This document shows positions 43,155-51,540 of a stretch of 56,249 nt of DNA, piece by piece. Source of the DNA: Belnapia rosea (GTDB taxonomy: Bacteria > Pseudomonadota > Alphaproteobacteria > Acetobacterales > Acetobacteraceae); NCBI RefSeq assembly GCF_900101615.1, contig NZ_FMZX01000024.1, positions 1 through 56,249 of the forward strand, written 5' to 3'. Numbering within the stretch: position 1 is the stretch's first letter; the number at the start of each line of letters is the position of its first letter. The translations under genes were made by a program, and so were the position numbers. Below the pieces are notes generated by a model. The model was not told where the DNA came from, did not search any database, and worked only from the letters and a program-made list of their open reading frames with translations.

Positions 43155-44735
43155 TTATGGTCCGCCTTCGAGGGCACGCCGAATCTGCTGCTCCTCAAGA
43201 TCCAGCTCCTCGCCCAGTGCTCGGTGGGCCTCGGTGTCCATTGTCTCGCTCCGGTCAGCCAGCCGCTCACGCGCCGCAGCGATGGCGACGAGGCGCAGGC
43301 GCTGCTGGGCCTCCAACTGGCCGCTCTTGGTCTCAAGGTCCTGCCCCTCGATGCTCGCCCGTTCGGCGCGGACCTCGTACTCCTGTACCAGCTCGGTCGC
43401 GGCCTCCGTGTGCTCGGTGGGCTTCGGGCCGTCCAGATGTTGCCGGACAGCCTCCAGCGCAGCCGTCGCAATCTCTGCCCGGGCCTCAGCCGTTTCGGGC
43501 TCGGGAAGCACGCTTTCCTCCTCTGTGACGCCGAGGCGCCCGACAACCCAGCCCAGGGTCGTACCCTGGATCACCAGCGTGACGAAGATCGAGCAGAAGG
43601 CGAGGAACAGGATGATGTCGCGGCCCGGGAAAGCTTCCGGCAGCGCGAGCGCCGCGGCCAGGCTGACCACGCCCCGCATCCCCGTCCAGGCGATGACGAT
43701 CGAATGGCTCCAGGGCGGCATTGGGTCGCGCTCCCGCAGGTTTCGCGACAAGGCACGGGGCAGCCAGGCTGAGGCGAGTACCCAGACGAAGCGGCTCACG
43801 ATGAGGGTTGCCGACACGGCTGCTGCCAATATTGCCAGCTGCTGGAAATTATCCTCCGCCAGGCGTGCGGTGATGCCACGCAGCTGTAGCCCGATGAGGA
43901 TGAAGACGAGGCTGGTCAGGGCAAACTCCAGGAAACCCCAGACAGCGACCAACTCGATCCGCGTGCGCGCGGTGAACTCGGCATGCTGCTGCCGCCCCAG
44001 CACCAAGCCGCAGGCAACGGCTGCAAGCACGCCGGAGGCATGGATGACCTCGGCGGCGATATAGGCAGCGAAGCCGGCGAGGATGGTGATCATGAGGTCG
44101 AGCAGGGTGTTCTCGAGATGGGCGAGTATCCACATCGCAACCCGACCGACGAGCCAGCCCACCAGCGCCCCGCCCAGCGCAACGCTGAAGAATTGCAGCG
44201 CGCCCTGCCCGTAGCTGACCGTTCCAACGCCGACGGCCGCGACCGCGAATTTGTACAGCACGAGTGACGAGGCGTCGTTGATCAGGCTCTCTCCCTCCAG
44301 CACCGTCACGATCCGCTTGGGCAGCCTGAAGCGGCTCAGGACAGAGGCAGCGGCGACGGCATCGGGTGGAGCCACGATTGCGCCAAGGGTGATGGCGGCC
44401 CACCAGGGCAGGGATGGCACGAACAGCTTGGCTACTACTCCGACCAGCCCGGCCGTGAAGAACACGGCCCCGATCGCCAGCAGCAGGATCGGGCGCAGGT
44501 GGCTGCGGAAGGAGGGCCAGTCCGTCCGGTAGGCACTGACCTGCAGAAGTGGTGGCAGAAAGAGGGCCAGCACGAGCTCGGGATCGAGCACGATCGTCGG
44601 CAGCCCCGGGACGAATGCCAGCCCCATGCCGCCAAGCACGAGGGTGACGGCGGCGGGAAGGTTCAGCCGGTCCGCGAGTACCGCGAGGGCGACACAGGCC
44701 GCAAGGAGGACCAGCAGAAGCTCGAAGACATGCAT
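43155..44735 (-). CDS. CPA1-family Na+/H+ antiporter (NhaP-type)
   Basis: This 526-residue inner-membrane cation/proton exchanger begins MHVFELLLVLLAACVALAVL with about 12 helices. The ion-site region ITLGAIVAPPDAVAAASVLS carries the acidic PPD motif and the later EGESLINDASSLVLYKFAVA the NDA-type motif. WTGMRGVVSLAAALALP is the conserved GMRG segment. After about residue 410 comes a cytoplasmic, Glu/Arg-rich coiled tail (about 110 residues). It exports Na+ or K+ for pH and osmotic balance. It is the distal gene of the leftward stress cassette, separated from the coiled-coil gene by a hairpin. Confidence 0.92.
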   Translation of the reverse strand: MHVFELLLVLLAACVALAVLADRLNLPAAVTLVLGGMGLAFVPGLPTIVLDPELVLALFLPPLLQVSAYRTDWPSFRSHLRPILLLAIGAVFFTAGLVGVVAKLFVPSLPWWAAITLGAIVAPPDAVAAASVLSRFRLPKRIVTVLEGESLINDASSLVLYKFAVAAVGVGTVSYGQGALQFFSVALGGALVGWLVGRVAMWILAHLENTLLDLMITILAGFAAYIAAEVIHASGVLAAVACGLVLGRQQHAEFTARTRIELVAVWGFLEFALTSLVFILIGLQLRGITARLAEDNFQQLAILAAAVSATLIVSRFVWVLASAWLPRALSRNLRERDPMPPWSHSIVIAWTGMRGVVSLAAALALPEAFPGRDIILFLAFCSIFVTLVIQGTTLGWVVGRLGVTEEESVLPEPETAEARAEIATAALEAVRQHLDGPKPTEHTEAATELVQEYEVRAERASIEGQDLETKSGQLEAQQRLRLVAIAAARERLADRSETMDTEAHRALGEELDLEEQQIRRALEGGP

Positions 44736-44785
44736 GGGATCAGCGTGCGGCAGGGCTGGCCCAGGCCGCCTTTCATCTGTCGAAG

Positions 44786-44818
44786 CATCCCGGCCACCAC
44801 GAGAGGGCGGTCGGGATG
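44786..44818 (-). terminator. Hairpin after the coiled-coil gene
   Basis: CATCCCG (44786-44792) pairs with CGGGATG (44812-44818), with a partial inner stem. It lies 26 bases past the stop of the leftward coiled-coil gene and before the antiporter start at 44735. No T-run is present. Confidence 0.45.
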
Positions 44819-44843
44819 ATCATGTCAGGGAGAGGAAGGCATC

Positions 44844-46361
44844 CTATGGCGAGGGTGCTACCGGCATCGTGGTCGTGGCGCTCGCCCCTCTCGCCGCCGC
44901 CTCGAGGGCTAACAGCTCCTGGCGTCGTTGAGCGAACTGACGCTCCAATTCCGCCGCTTCCGCCTTGGATCGGTCAAGAGTCAAAGTTCCCGCATTGAGG
45001 TCCGTCTCCAGCGCCGTAGCCCGGCCCTCCAGCGACTGGACCCGGGCGGCCGCCTCCGCCGCACTGCGATCCGCCGCCGCTGCGCGCTGCGCAGCAGCCT
45101 CGGCTTCAGCCCGCCGGTCTGCCACAGCCTTCTCGGCCACTCCCACCTCGTCACGCAACGCGGCCAGCCGCTGCTCGGTCTCTCCTACAGCCTGCTGCTT
45201 GCCGGCGAGCGCTGCCTCAGCCTCGCTGGCCTGCGCTCGCAGCGCGGCGACACGCTGCTCTGCCGTCCCGACTGCCGTGTTTGCCTCGGCAAGGCGTGCC
45301 TCTGCCGCAGCGAGCGCGACGCCGCTGGCCTCCACGGCTGCTGCCAAGCGGGCGCGCTCAGCCTCCACTGCAGCGACCGCAGCTTGGCGCTCGCTCAAGG
45401 TCGCCGCGGTGGCTTCGGTTGCACTACGCAGCTCGGCCAGACGACCTTCCGCGCCGGTCGCCGCGTTGAGCAGCTCGGCCACCCGGGCCTCGCCGGCCCG
45501 GACCCGCTCGGCTGCGGCATCAGCTCCACGGCCGGCTTCGGCCAGGCGTGCCTCCACCCCGGCCAGCGCCCCCTGGCGTGCGGCGAGGTCGGCCTCGGCG
45601 GCCGCAATCCCCTCACGCAAAGTCTGGACCCGGCTCTCCGAACCGGCGATCGTTGCCTCTCGGGTCGTCAAAGTCTCCTGGGCCCGACCGGCCTCTGCGA
45701 CCAGGGCCGCAACGCGCCCTTGCGCCGCTTCTGCCCGGGCAGAGAAATCGGCCGCACGCTCTTCGGCCTCGCGTAGAGCAGCGGTCGCGGCGTCGCGCTG
45801 AGCAGTCAGCCGCTCAACCTCGCCTCGGCGCTCGGCCAGCGCAGCATCGGCTGCGGCAGCCTCTGTGCGGGTTTCGGCCAGAGCAGCCGTCGCGGCCTCG
45901 CCGGCCTGTCGCAATTCCGCGGCTCGCGCCTCGGCCGCGTCGGCAGCGGCCTTGAGCTCGGCGACCCGGCCCTCTCCGGCCGCGGTCTGTCGTCCGAGCT
46001 CCGCGAGGCGTGCCTCCGTCTGCGTCGTGCCGGCGGTGAGCTCGCGGCTTCGCGCTTCCGCAGCAGTAATCCGCTGCGTCAAGGCGGCGAGATCACCCAC
46101 TGCCTGCCGCTCCTGCACCAAGCTGCCCTCGAGCTCCGCCACGCGTGCTGCACGGGCCTGGCCAGCCTGCTCGGCGGCCTCCAGTCGGTTGCCACGGGAC
46201 ACGGCGATGGACCATCCGAGGACGAGCAGGATCAACGCTGCTCCTGCGGCACCGAGCACAGGCCAGGATAGCCCAAACATGCCAGCCGGGCTGACCATTG
46301 CAGGAGCCGGTGCCGGCCGGTCCCCTGGCGCTGGCGTCTTGTTCATCTGCTTGTCCACCAT
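44844..46361 (-). CDS. Membrane-anchored Ala/Glu-rich coiled-coil protein
   Basis: This protein of about 505 residues has a short cytoplasmic N-terminus (MVDKQMNKTPAPGDRPAPAP), one transmembrane helix (WPVLGAAGAALILLVLGWSI) near residues 30-52 and a very long Ala/Glu/Arg coiled coil to the end. Heptad-like units such as AAEARAAELRQA and VAALRAQASEAEAALAG recur with few helix breakers. Codon 1 could also be MNKTP (46346) or a TTG/GTG near 46418. I do not recognise a named family. It resembles structural or cell-envelope-spanning rods; its place among stress genes and after an antiporter suggests an envelope role. Confidence 0.75.
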   Translation of the reverse strand: MVDKQMNKTPAPGDRPAPAPAMVSPAGMFGLSWPVLGAAGAALILLVLGWSIAVSRGNRLEAAEQAGQARAARVAELEGSLVQERQAVGDLAALTQRITAAEARSRELTAGTTQTEARLAELGRQTAAGEGRVAELKAAADAAEARAAELRQAGEAATAALAETRTEAAAADAALAERRGEVERLTAQRDAATAALREAEERAADFSARAEAAQGRVAALVAEAGRAQETLTTREATIAGSESRVQTLREGIAAAEADLAARQGALAGVEARLAEAGRGADAAAERVRAGEARVAELLNAATGAEGRLAELRSATEATAATLSERQAAVAAVEAERARLAAAVEASGVALAAAEARLAEANTAVGTAEQRVAALRAQASEAEAALAGKQQAVGETEQRLAALRDEVGVAEKAVADRRAEAEAAAQRAAAADRSAAEAAARVQSLEGRATALETDLNAGTLTLDRSKAEAAELERQFAQRRQELLALEAAARGASATTTMPVAPSP

Positions 46362-46511
46362 GGTCAGGAAGCTTTCAAAAGGGTCTGACACATCTGTGAA
46401 GCGTTCGGTGCCCACCAAGACACGTCAAAGACAGTGACCGTGATCATCTCGATGGTTGTTCAGCCACTCATGACGTCTTCTGCGCCATCACCGGGCTGCA
46501 GATTGGCCCAT

Positions 46512-46552
46512 GGAAGACGGCGCCGCCACATGCTGTGGCGGCGCCGTCTTCC
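46512..46552 (-). terminator. Perfect 19-bp hairpin downstream of glsB
   Basis: The 19 bases at 46512-46530 are an exact inverted repeat of 46534-46552, with a 3-base loop TGC. It begins 18 bases past the glsB stop. The stem is very stable, but there is no T-run, so it could also stabilise the 3' end of the message. Confidence 0.75.
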
Positions 46553-46569
46553 TCCATCCTTGAACCGCC

Positions 46570-46827
46570 TCAGACGTTCCGCCGGCCGGTGACGGCATGG
46601 TAGACCCACAGCACGACAACCGCGCCGATCACGGCGACGATCATGCTGTACAGGTTGAAGCCGGTGATGCCAGCTCCACCAAGCATGTTGAACAGGAAGC
46701 CGCCAACGAAGGCACCGACGATGCCGAGGACGATATCGATGACAGCCCCTTGGCCGCTACCGGCATACAGCTTGCTGGCGATGAAGCCAGCAATAAGTCC
46801 CAGGACAAGCCAGGCAATAATGGACAT
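46570..46827 (-). CDS. GlsB/YeaQ/YmgE-family stress-response membrane protein
   Basis: This 85-residue inner-membrane protein is of the transglycosylase-associated (GlsB/YeaQ/YmgE) family. Glycine-rich helices MSIIAWLVLGLIAGFIASKL, VIDIVLGIVGAFVGGFLFNM and YSMIVAVIGAVVVLWVYHAV are typical, with the conserved AGSGQG loop. Members are induced by osmotic and acid stress. It has no visible partner domain. It lies between the coiled-coil and DUF2382 genes, with a strong hairpin downstream and its own upstream region of about 145 bases. Confidence 0.92.
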   Translation of the reverse strand: MSIIAWLVLGLIAGFIASKLYAGSGQGAVIDIVLGIVGAFVGGFLFNMLGGAGITGFNLYSMIVAVIGAVVVLWVYHAVTGRRNV

Positions 46828-46929
46828 GGGAGTGTTCTCCGGGCGGAGTGGGGTGTGGCGGGTACGTACCGTTCAGGCAGTGGCTCGCCCTGTCGCCACT
46901 GCGGGGGCGGTCTTGGTCATTAGCAAGCA

Positions 46930-46960
46930 GGGTGGAGACAGATTGCTCCGGTCTCCACCC
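46930..46960 (-). terminator. Hairpin after the DUF2382 gene
   Basis: GGGTGGAGAC (46930-46939) pairs perfectly with GTCTCCACCC (46951-46960) around an 11-base loop, 14 bases past the stop of the leftward gene at 46974. It probably ends that transcript before glsB. Confidence 0.6.
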
Positions 46961-46973
46961 CATCCAGCATTCG

Positions 46974-47993
46974 TCAGCGCTTGGTGGGATTGGCGCCGCT
47001 GACGTTGGTGCCCAGCGTCTTGTCGACCGCGCGGCTGGCCATCGTGCCGGGCGGGTTGCCCGGCGCGTCATCAGGGGCGGCGCCGGCAGTGCCGACACCC
47101 GTCCTCGCGCGGGCGGCGTCCGTCGTGGTGTCGTCGATATCCACTTCGGTCCGGCGGACGGTATCCTGCACCGTCTCGGTCCGCTCGGTGGCCTCCTTAC
47201 GGATGACGACCTCGCCGGTGACGCGGGCTTCCTTGGAGATCACCGCCTCTTCGGCAGTCTCGGTGGCCTCAATGGTGCGGTCCTGGAACACGGCGTCAGC
47301 GCCGGTTACCGGGCGATCGACCACGCGACGCTCTACATCGACATGCTCCTGGTGCAGCATCACCTGCTCGCTCACCGGCGTCTCGACCACGTAGGAGCGC
47401 ACCCGGACCCGCCCGCGCTCCACGTCGCGCTTGCCCACACGCAGGCTCTCCTCGACGATCGGGATCGCCTCCTCGCCGCCGACGCGGGCGGTCGTGGCGA
47501 CCGCGGGCGCCGCCGTGGAAGCGGCAGGGGGCGTGGTGGAGCCGACGGCCGTGCCAGTGGCAGCGACACCAAAGCCGCTGGCGGACGGCACGCTGGCTAC
47601 CCCGGCATCCGAGGCAACGGTCTGGGTGCCTGTCCAGCCTTCCTGCCGCCACTCGGCTTCGCGGGTGTCAAGGTCCACGGCGCCGTGCCCTTCGAGAACG
47701 TCCATAGCTTGGTCAAGCATGTTTTCGTCGACCGTCGCTGACACGACGACGGAACCGCGGCGCACGCCCTCCGCATAGGTAGTCCGGTCTTCGTCAGGCA
47801 CGAAAAGATCCTTCAGCGACGCCCAAAAGCCGGTATCGCCGGACGCGGCGGCGGTACCGCCGGTTGTCGATGCTGCGTCGGCCGCATGCATCTGAATATC
47901 ACTGCTGGTGATGCTGAGTTGCTGCGTCAGTTGCTGAACGGCGGCGTCTGCGTGCGCGCGATCGTCGAACATGGCGGTGATGGTTCGCGACAT
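46974..47993 (-). CDS. YsnF-type stress protein with DUF2382 domain
   Basis: This 339-residue protein has two parts. The N-terminal MSRTITAMFDDRAHADAAVQ, QLTQQLSITSSDIQMH...SLKDLFVPDEDRTTYAEGVR, RGSVVVSATVDENM resembles the general-stress 17M/YflT-like fold. A Ser/Ala/Thr-rich linker (about residues 150-190) leads to a DUF2382 domain: EEAIPIVEESLRVGKRDVER, GRVRVRSYVVETPVSEQVML and repeated beta-hairpins with EEVVI/EARVTGEVV. ATG 47993 follows AGGAGAAACC. No signal peptide is visible. Function is unknown; the family is stress-induced in Bacillus and many GC-rich bacteria. Confidence 0.88.
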   Translation of the reverse strand: MSRTITAMFDDRAHADAAVQQLTQQLSITSSDIQMHAADAASTTGGTAAASGDTGFWASLKDLFVPDEDRTTYAEGVRRGSVVVSATVDENMLDQAMDVLEGHGAVDLDTREAEWRQEGWTGTQTVASDAGVASVPSASGFGVAATGTAVGSTTPPAASTAAPAVATTARVGGEEAIPIVEESLRVGKRDVERGRVRVRSYVVETPVSEQVMLHQEHVDVERRVVDRPVTGADAVFQDRTIEATETAEEAVISKEARVTGEVVIRKEATERTETVQDTVRRTEVDIDDTTTDAARARTGVGTAGAAPDDAPGNPPGTMASRAVDKTLGTNVSGANPTKR

Positions 47994-48216
47994 GATGGTT
48001 TCTCCTGGGGCTGTTGCTTCACTGCGTCGTTCCGGCGGGCAGGGGTGTTGCCCCTCCCGCTGGCACTTTGTCGATCGTGGCATGCTGGGTCCGCGTTCGA
48101 CGGACCACTCCACGGCGTTCTCGCCCCCCTGACGGATTTGGGGCGCCTTGCTCACCTTCCTGCTCGGACGCATTTCCGCCAGCAAGGTCACTCGAGGGTG
48201 CGGCTGCGTCGCCGTT

Positions 48217-48232
48217 GTACCCTCTCGGGTAC
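48217..48232 (-). terminator. Small hairpin downstream of the glycine/alanine-rich membrane protein gene
   Basis: GTACCC (48217-48222) pairs with GGGTAC (48227-48232) around a TCTC loop, just past the stop of the leftward gene at 48238. An outer GCGTCGCC/GGCGACG pairing around it would include the stop codon. No T-run is seen. Confidence 0.3.
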
Positions 48233-48237
48233 TGCAG

Positions 48238-49188
48238 TCAGGCGACGTGCCGGGTGCTCCGGAACGTCAGCAGGTCGCGGGTGCCACGGCGGGCACCAAG
48301 AACTGCGGCAATGGCGCCCAGCAGCATGATGCCGAAGACCGAGAAGGCGGCTACCGATGTGCCGGAAGCGGCCGTGTCCGCAGCGCGGCGGGCGGTTTCC
48401 TCAGCCTGGCGCGCAGCCTGGGTGGCCTGCTGCTCCGCCTGTGCAACGCGCGCCTGAGCATCTTGCGGGCTGATGTTGTACTCAGCTGCCACAAGCTGAT
48501 TCAGGCGTTCGCGATCCGCTTGCGACAGCTGACCATCCGTTACTCGCTTGGTGACAAGCTGCCCCATCTCGGCCTTGCGCTGGTCGGACGTCATCGCGGC
48601 TGGATTGCCACCAGTCCCACTCAGCGCGCTCTGAACACGATCGGTGACGCTCTGCGCCATCGATTGCAGCGTCCCAGTGCTCGTACGGTCGGCAGCCTGC
48701 TGGCCGGCGGCCGAGGCCACGGAACCCGCACCTGATGCGACACTGCCCAGCAGGCTGGAAGCGCCGGAAGTAGCGGTAGAGGCGATGCCGGACACGAGGT
48801 TGCCCAGCAACACAGCGGAGATCAGGAAGGTAGTGCCCCACACGGCCAGGCCGTGCAGCGTGCCATCAGTGTTGTCGGCGGTGCCGGACAGGCGCGCGGC
48901 GACGTATCCGCCGACTGCGAGGCCGATGAGGTTGGACACCAGCAGCCAAGCAGCCGCACCGATGCCGAAGGATGATGCAGAAGGTGTTCCGCGCGCCGCA
49001 GCATCGACCGTCGTGGCACCCACGCCGGCGCCCAGGGCGTTCAACATCAAGCCAATGGTGAGTGCCACGACGGCGCCGGCGATCACTGCGCCCCATGACA
49101 TGCGCGAGGGCAATGACGGGGCGCCCTCTGGAAGAACCGTGGCGGCAGCGGCGTCGTCATAAGTGCCTGCTGTTGTTCGAGTCTGCAT
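48238..49188 (-). CDS. Gly/Ala-rich stress-associated membrane protein (three TM segments)
   Basis: This 316-residue protein starts MQTRTTAGTYDDAAAATVLP and has hydrophobic helices MSWGAVIAGAVVALTIGLML, GIGAAAWLLVSNLIGLAVGG, LAVWGTTFLISAVLLGNLVS and a C-terminal VAAFSVFGIMLLGAIAAVLG. Between them is an Ala/Gln helical stretch (QDAQARVAQAEQQATQAARQ). It matches the uncharacterised membrane proteins that accompany YsnF and CsbD in alphaproteobacteria; no reaction is known. The last residues (GARRGTRDLLTFRSTRHVA) are cytoplasmic-like and basic. Confidence 0.78.
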   Translation of the reverse strand: MQTRTTAGTYDDAAAATVLPEGAPSLPSRMSWGAVIAGAVVALTIGLMLNALGAGVGATTVDAAARGTPSASSFGIGAAAWLLVSNLIGLAVGGYVAARLSGTADNTDGTLHGLAVWGTTFLISAVLLGNLVSGIASTATSGASSLLGSVASGAGSVASAAGQQAADRTSTGTLQSMAQSVTDRVQSALSGTGGNPAAMTSDQRKAEMGQLVTKRVTDGQLSQADRERLNQLVAAEYNISPQDAQARVAQAEQQATQAARQAEETARRAADTAASGTSVAAFSVFGIMLLGAIAAVLGARRGTRDLLTFRSTRHVA

Positions 49189-49330
49189 GTTCAAAGTCCT
49201 CTCTGTAAAATACGAGGTGGAAACATCGCCGGTGTTGGCCGATACGCTACGCATCTCGACAGGACGCGCGTGTGGAACCGGCCCGGCAGACGCCGGACCG
49301 TTGAGTTTTCCTCGTATCGTTGTTGGGTGG

Positions 49331-49513
49331 CTATTTTCCGGTGGCGTTTCGAACAGCGGCTTTGGCATCACCGGCGGTGTTCTGGACCTTGCCTTCGGCC
49401 TTCTCTGCGGCACCCTCGGCCTGGGCCTTAGTGTCGCCGGTGAGCTTGCCGATGGCCTCCTTGATAGAGCCCTTTACCTGCTTGGCCGTGCCCGCGATGC
49501 GATCGCTGTCCAT
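49331..49513 (-). CDS. CsbD-family stress protein
   Basis: This 60-residue protein carries the CsbD signature: MDSDRIAGTAKQVKGSIKEA, IGKLTGDTKAQAEGAAEKAE, GKVQNTAGDAKAAVRNATGK. CsbD proteins are small, hydrophilic and strongly induced in stationary phase and general stress, with no known catalytic role. It is followed leftward by the Gly/Ala-rich membrane protein gene 142 bases away. A GAAC...GTT pattern upstream may be a general-stress sigma-factor promoter. Confidence 0.9.
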   Translation of the reverse strand: MDSDRIAGTAKQVKGSIKEAIGKLTGDTKAQAEGAAEKAEGKVQNTAGDAKAAVRNATGK

Positions 49514-49577
49514 CTGGCCTTCCTTCAGGGCGCCTTTGACTGAAGCCAGGATCGGTCAGCCACGGCGCTGCCGGCAT

Positions 49578-49603
49578 AACTGCATGGCGTGATCCGGAGT
49601 TCG
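49578..49603 (-). promoter_or_regulatory. Candidate EcfG-type general-stress promoter for csbD
   Basis: On the minus strand, CGAAC (49603-49599), 17 bases, then AGTT (49581-49578) resembles the alphaproteobacterial EcfG consensus GGAAC-N16/17-CGTT with two mismatches. It lies about 65-90 bases before the CsbD start. The neighbouring stress genes do not show an equally good copy, so this is tentative. Confidence 0.3.
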
Positions 49604-49735
49604 GCGAGTAGCCGAGCAATCGGCAGATTCGACTGGTATGCCTGCACTATTCCAGTAGGGGCCCAGCACTAGTGCCCAGAAATCAAGCTGCTCCACAGGC
49701 CACACCGTAGGCAGGGGCGATGCGATCGGCCGCTC

Positions 49736-51247
49736 CTATCCTGGCCTGCTGGTCGGCTCCGGCGTCTTGCGCGGCGGACCTCCATCGAAGCCGCGCTCGC
49801 GGGCCCAAATGACCAGGGCCGTCCGGCTGTTCACTCCGGTCCGGCGATAGAGCGCGGCAATGTGGTTGCGCACGGTATTCTGGGAAATCCTCAGCTTGCG
49901 GGCGATCGAGGGGTCTGCCATGCCACGGCAGACTAATGTGAGCACCTCGCGCGCTCGCTGCGGCAGGTCGCCCAATTCCGCTGCGGCACCATGGGGCGCA
50001 TCGAACCGTCGCAGCTTGGCCAACTTCTCCAGCACGACCTGGCTGAACCAGGAGGTGTCCTGCATCACCGCCTCAATCGCCGCCACAACCTCGGATTCCG
50101 TGCGACGGCGCTCGGCAACATCCTGTGCCACCACCAGAACACACGGGCGGTTTCCGATGGTCATCGCCTCGGCCGATACGAGGCAGTCGAGTATGCCGCC
50201 TTCCTTGGTCCGCAGCTTCATGTCCAGGTTGCGCACCGAGCCATCCCGGTGGAGTTGCCGCTCCAATTCCTTCCCCGCCATCTTGTCAACCCACAACCCG
50301 ATCTCGTCAGTGCCCTTCCCAACAAGTTCCGCTTCGGCGTAGCCGCATTCCTGGGTGAAGGCGTCATTGATCAGCATGACACGGCAGCCGGTACGCTCTG
50401 CAACGAAGGTCGGCACGGGTGTGAGGCGGAACGCCGTAGCGAAGCTAGCTTCGCTCTGCCGCAGGGCATCTTCGGTCAACCTATGGCGCTCGAGATCGAC
50501 GAAGCTGAACAGCATGCAGGCCGTATCACCCAACTCGATCGGTTGCCCAGCGACGATGACCCGCTTCTCGCCTCCCCCGGATAACTGCAGCACCGCTTCC
50601 ATCTGCGGGATGGTGCGCCCGTTCTGGAGCCGTTCGATGGCGAGCTCCCGCCGCGCGGCACCTTCGAGAACGTCGATCTCGTAGGCGGAATGCCCGAGCA
50701 CCTGCTCCTCCGAGTAGCCGGTCATCTCAAGGAAGCCACGGTTGACTTTGACGTGGCGATGATCCGACAGTCTGAGGATTACGGCGGGTGCCGGGTTGGC
50801 AGCGAAGGTCGTCTCGAAGCGTTCCTCAGCATCGAAGCGCTCGCTCTCGTCGTTCAGGATCAGCACCAGGCAGTCCGGGACACCGGCAGCGTCGTTGAGG
50901 ACCAGGCTGCGAATGCGGTGGGTCCACTGTGCCTCGTTTTGTCCGGCTGGGGCCACCTCGACCACTACCTCGTCAAAGGCCTCGCCCGCCAACACCCGTT
51001 CCATCGGGTAATGGCCCTTCGGCAGGTGATGCCGGTTGCGGTAGCGCAGTTCGAACCGCTCGCGGTATTCCGAGACGGTGGCACCAAGGTCCGCGATTTC
51101 GCGCACTCCGTGCATCTCGAGGGCGGCCCTGTTCGCCCAGGAGATATGCTGGCTAGGCTCGAAGAGGATCACCCCGTCCTGTAGCGCCGCGAGTATGAGT
51201 CGCAGCTGTTGCTGGTCAACGTGATCTTGCGCGGGCAAATCTGACAT
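49736..51247 (-). CDS. Three-PAS-domain LuxR-type transcriptional regulator
   Basis: This 503-residue sensor-regulator has PAS/PAC modules at about residues 15-130 (LILAALQDGVILFEPSQHIS), 140-260 (RFETTFAANPAPAVILRLSD, VNRGFLEMTGYSEEQVLGHS) and 270-385 (SFATAFRLTPVPTFVAERTG, FTQECGYAEAELVGKG). They are followed by a LuxR HTH at about 430-490 (PQRAREVLTLVCRGMADPSI, ARKLRISQNTVRNHIAALYR, RTGVNSRTALVIW). No histidine-kinase, receiver or transmembrane part is seen, so it senses cytoplasmic ligands or redox state directly. It is the first gene in the leftward stress cassette and a plausible controller of it; linkage to the FDH genes is also possible. Confidence 0.9.
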   Translation of the reverse strand: MSDLPAQDHVDQQQLRLILAALQDGVILFEPSQHISWANRAALEMHGVREIADLGATVSEYRERFELRYRNRHHLPKGHYPMERVLAGEAFDEVVVEVAPAGQNEAQWTHRIRSLVLNDAAGVPDCLVLILNDESERFDAEERFETTFAANPAPAVILRLSDHRHVKVNRGFLEMTGYSEEQVLGHSAYEIDVLEGAARRELAIERLQNGRTIPQMEAVLQLSGGGEKRVIVAGQPIELGDTACMLFSFVDLERHRLTEDALRQSEASFATAFRLTPVPTFVAERTGCRVMLINDAFTQECGYAEAELVGKGTDEIGLWVDKMAGKELERQLHRDGSVRNLDMKLRTKEGGILDCLVSAEAMTIGNRPCVLVVAQDVAERRRTESEVVAAIEAVMQDTSWFSQVVLEKLAKLRRFDAPHGAAAELGDLPQRAREVLTLVCRGMADPSIARKLRISQNTVRNHIAALYRRTGVNSRTALVIWARERGFDGGPPRKTPEPTSRPG

Positions 51248-51474
51248 GTAGACGCTCCAAGCCTGTGGCGTTGCTATCCGCGCTACATCTTAACGGCGGA
51301 GTATGACGCTGGTGCATGGATCAGACCAGTGGAGCTTCGGACCAAACCGAGGTTTGGGCGTTGCTGCTTCCCTGATCTCCGAATGCCTCTACACAGGCTA
51401 TAAGGCCTCCGCAGCAAGTCAGCGGTGCCCGTTAAGCACCGTCGCCGCTAGCAAGGCACGGCGACCAACATCGT

Positions 51475-51492
51475 GCACTTTCTGCAAAGTGC
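51475..51492 (-). terminator. Hairpin downstream of the formate dehydrogenase operon
   Basis: GCACTTT (51475-51481) and AAAGTGC (51486-51492) form a perfect 7-bp stem with loop CTGC, about 50 bases past the fdsA stop. It lies in the 293-base gap before the PAS-LuxR gene, which shows no other feature. Confidence 0.4.
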
Positions 51493-51540
51493 GCCGGTTA
51501 ATGCAGGTACGATCAAGCGCAGGCGTCGGCTCTAGCGCAT

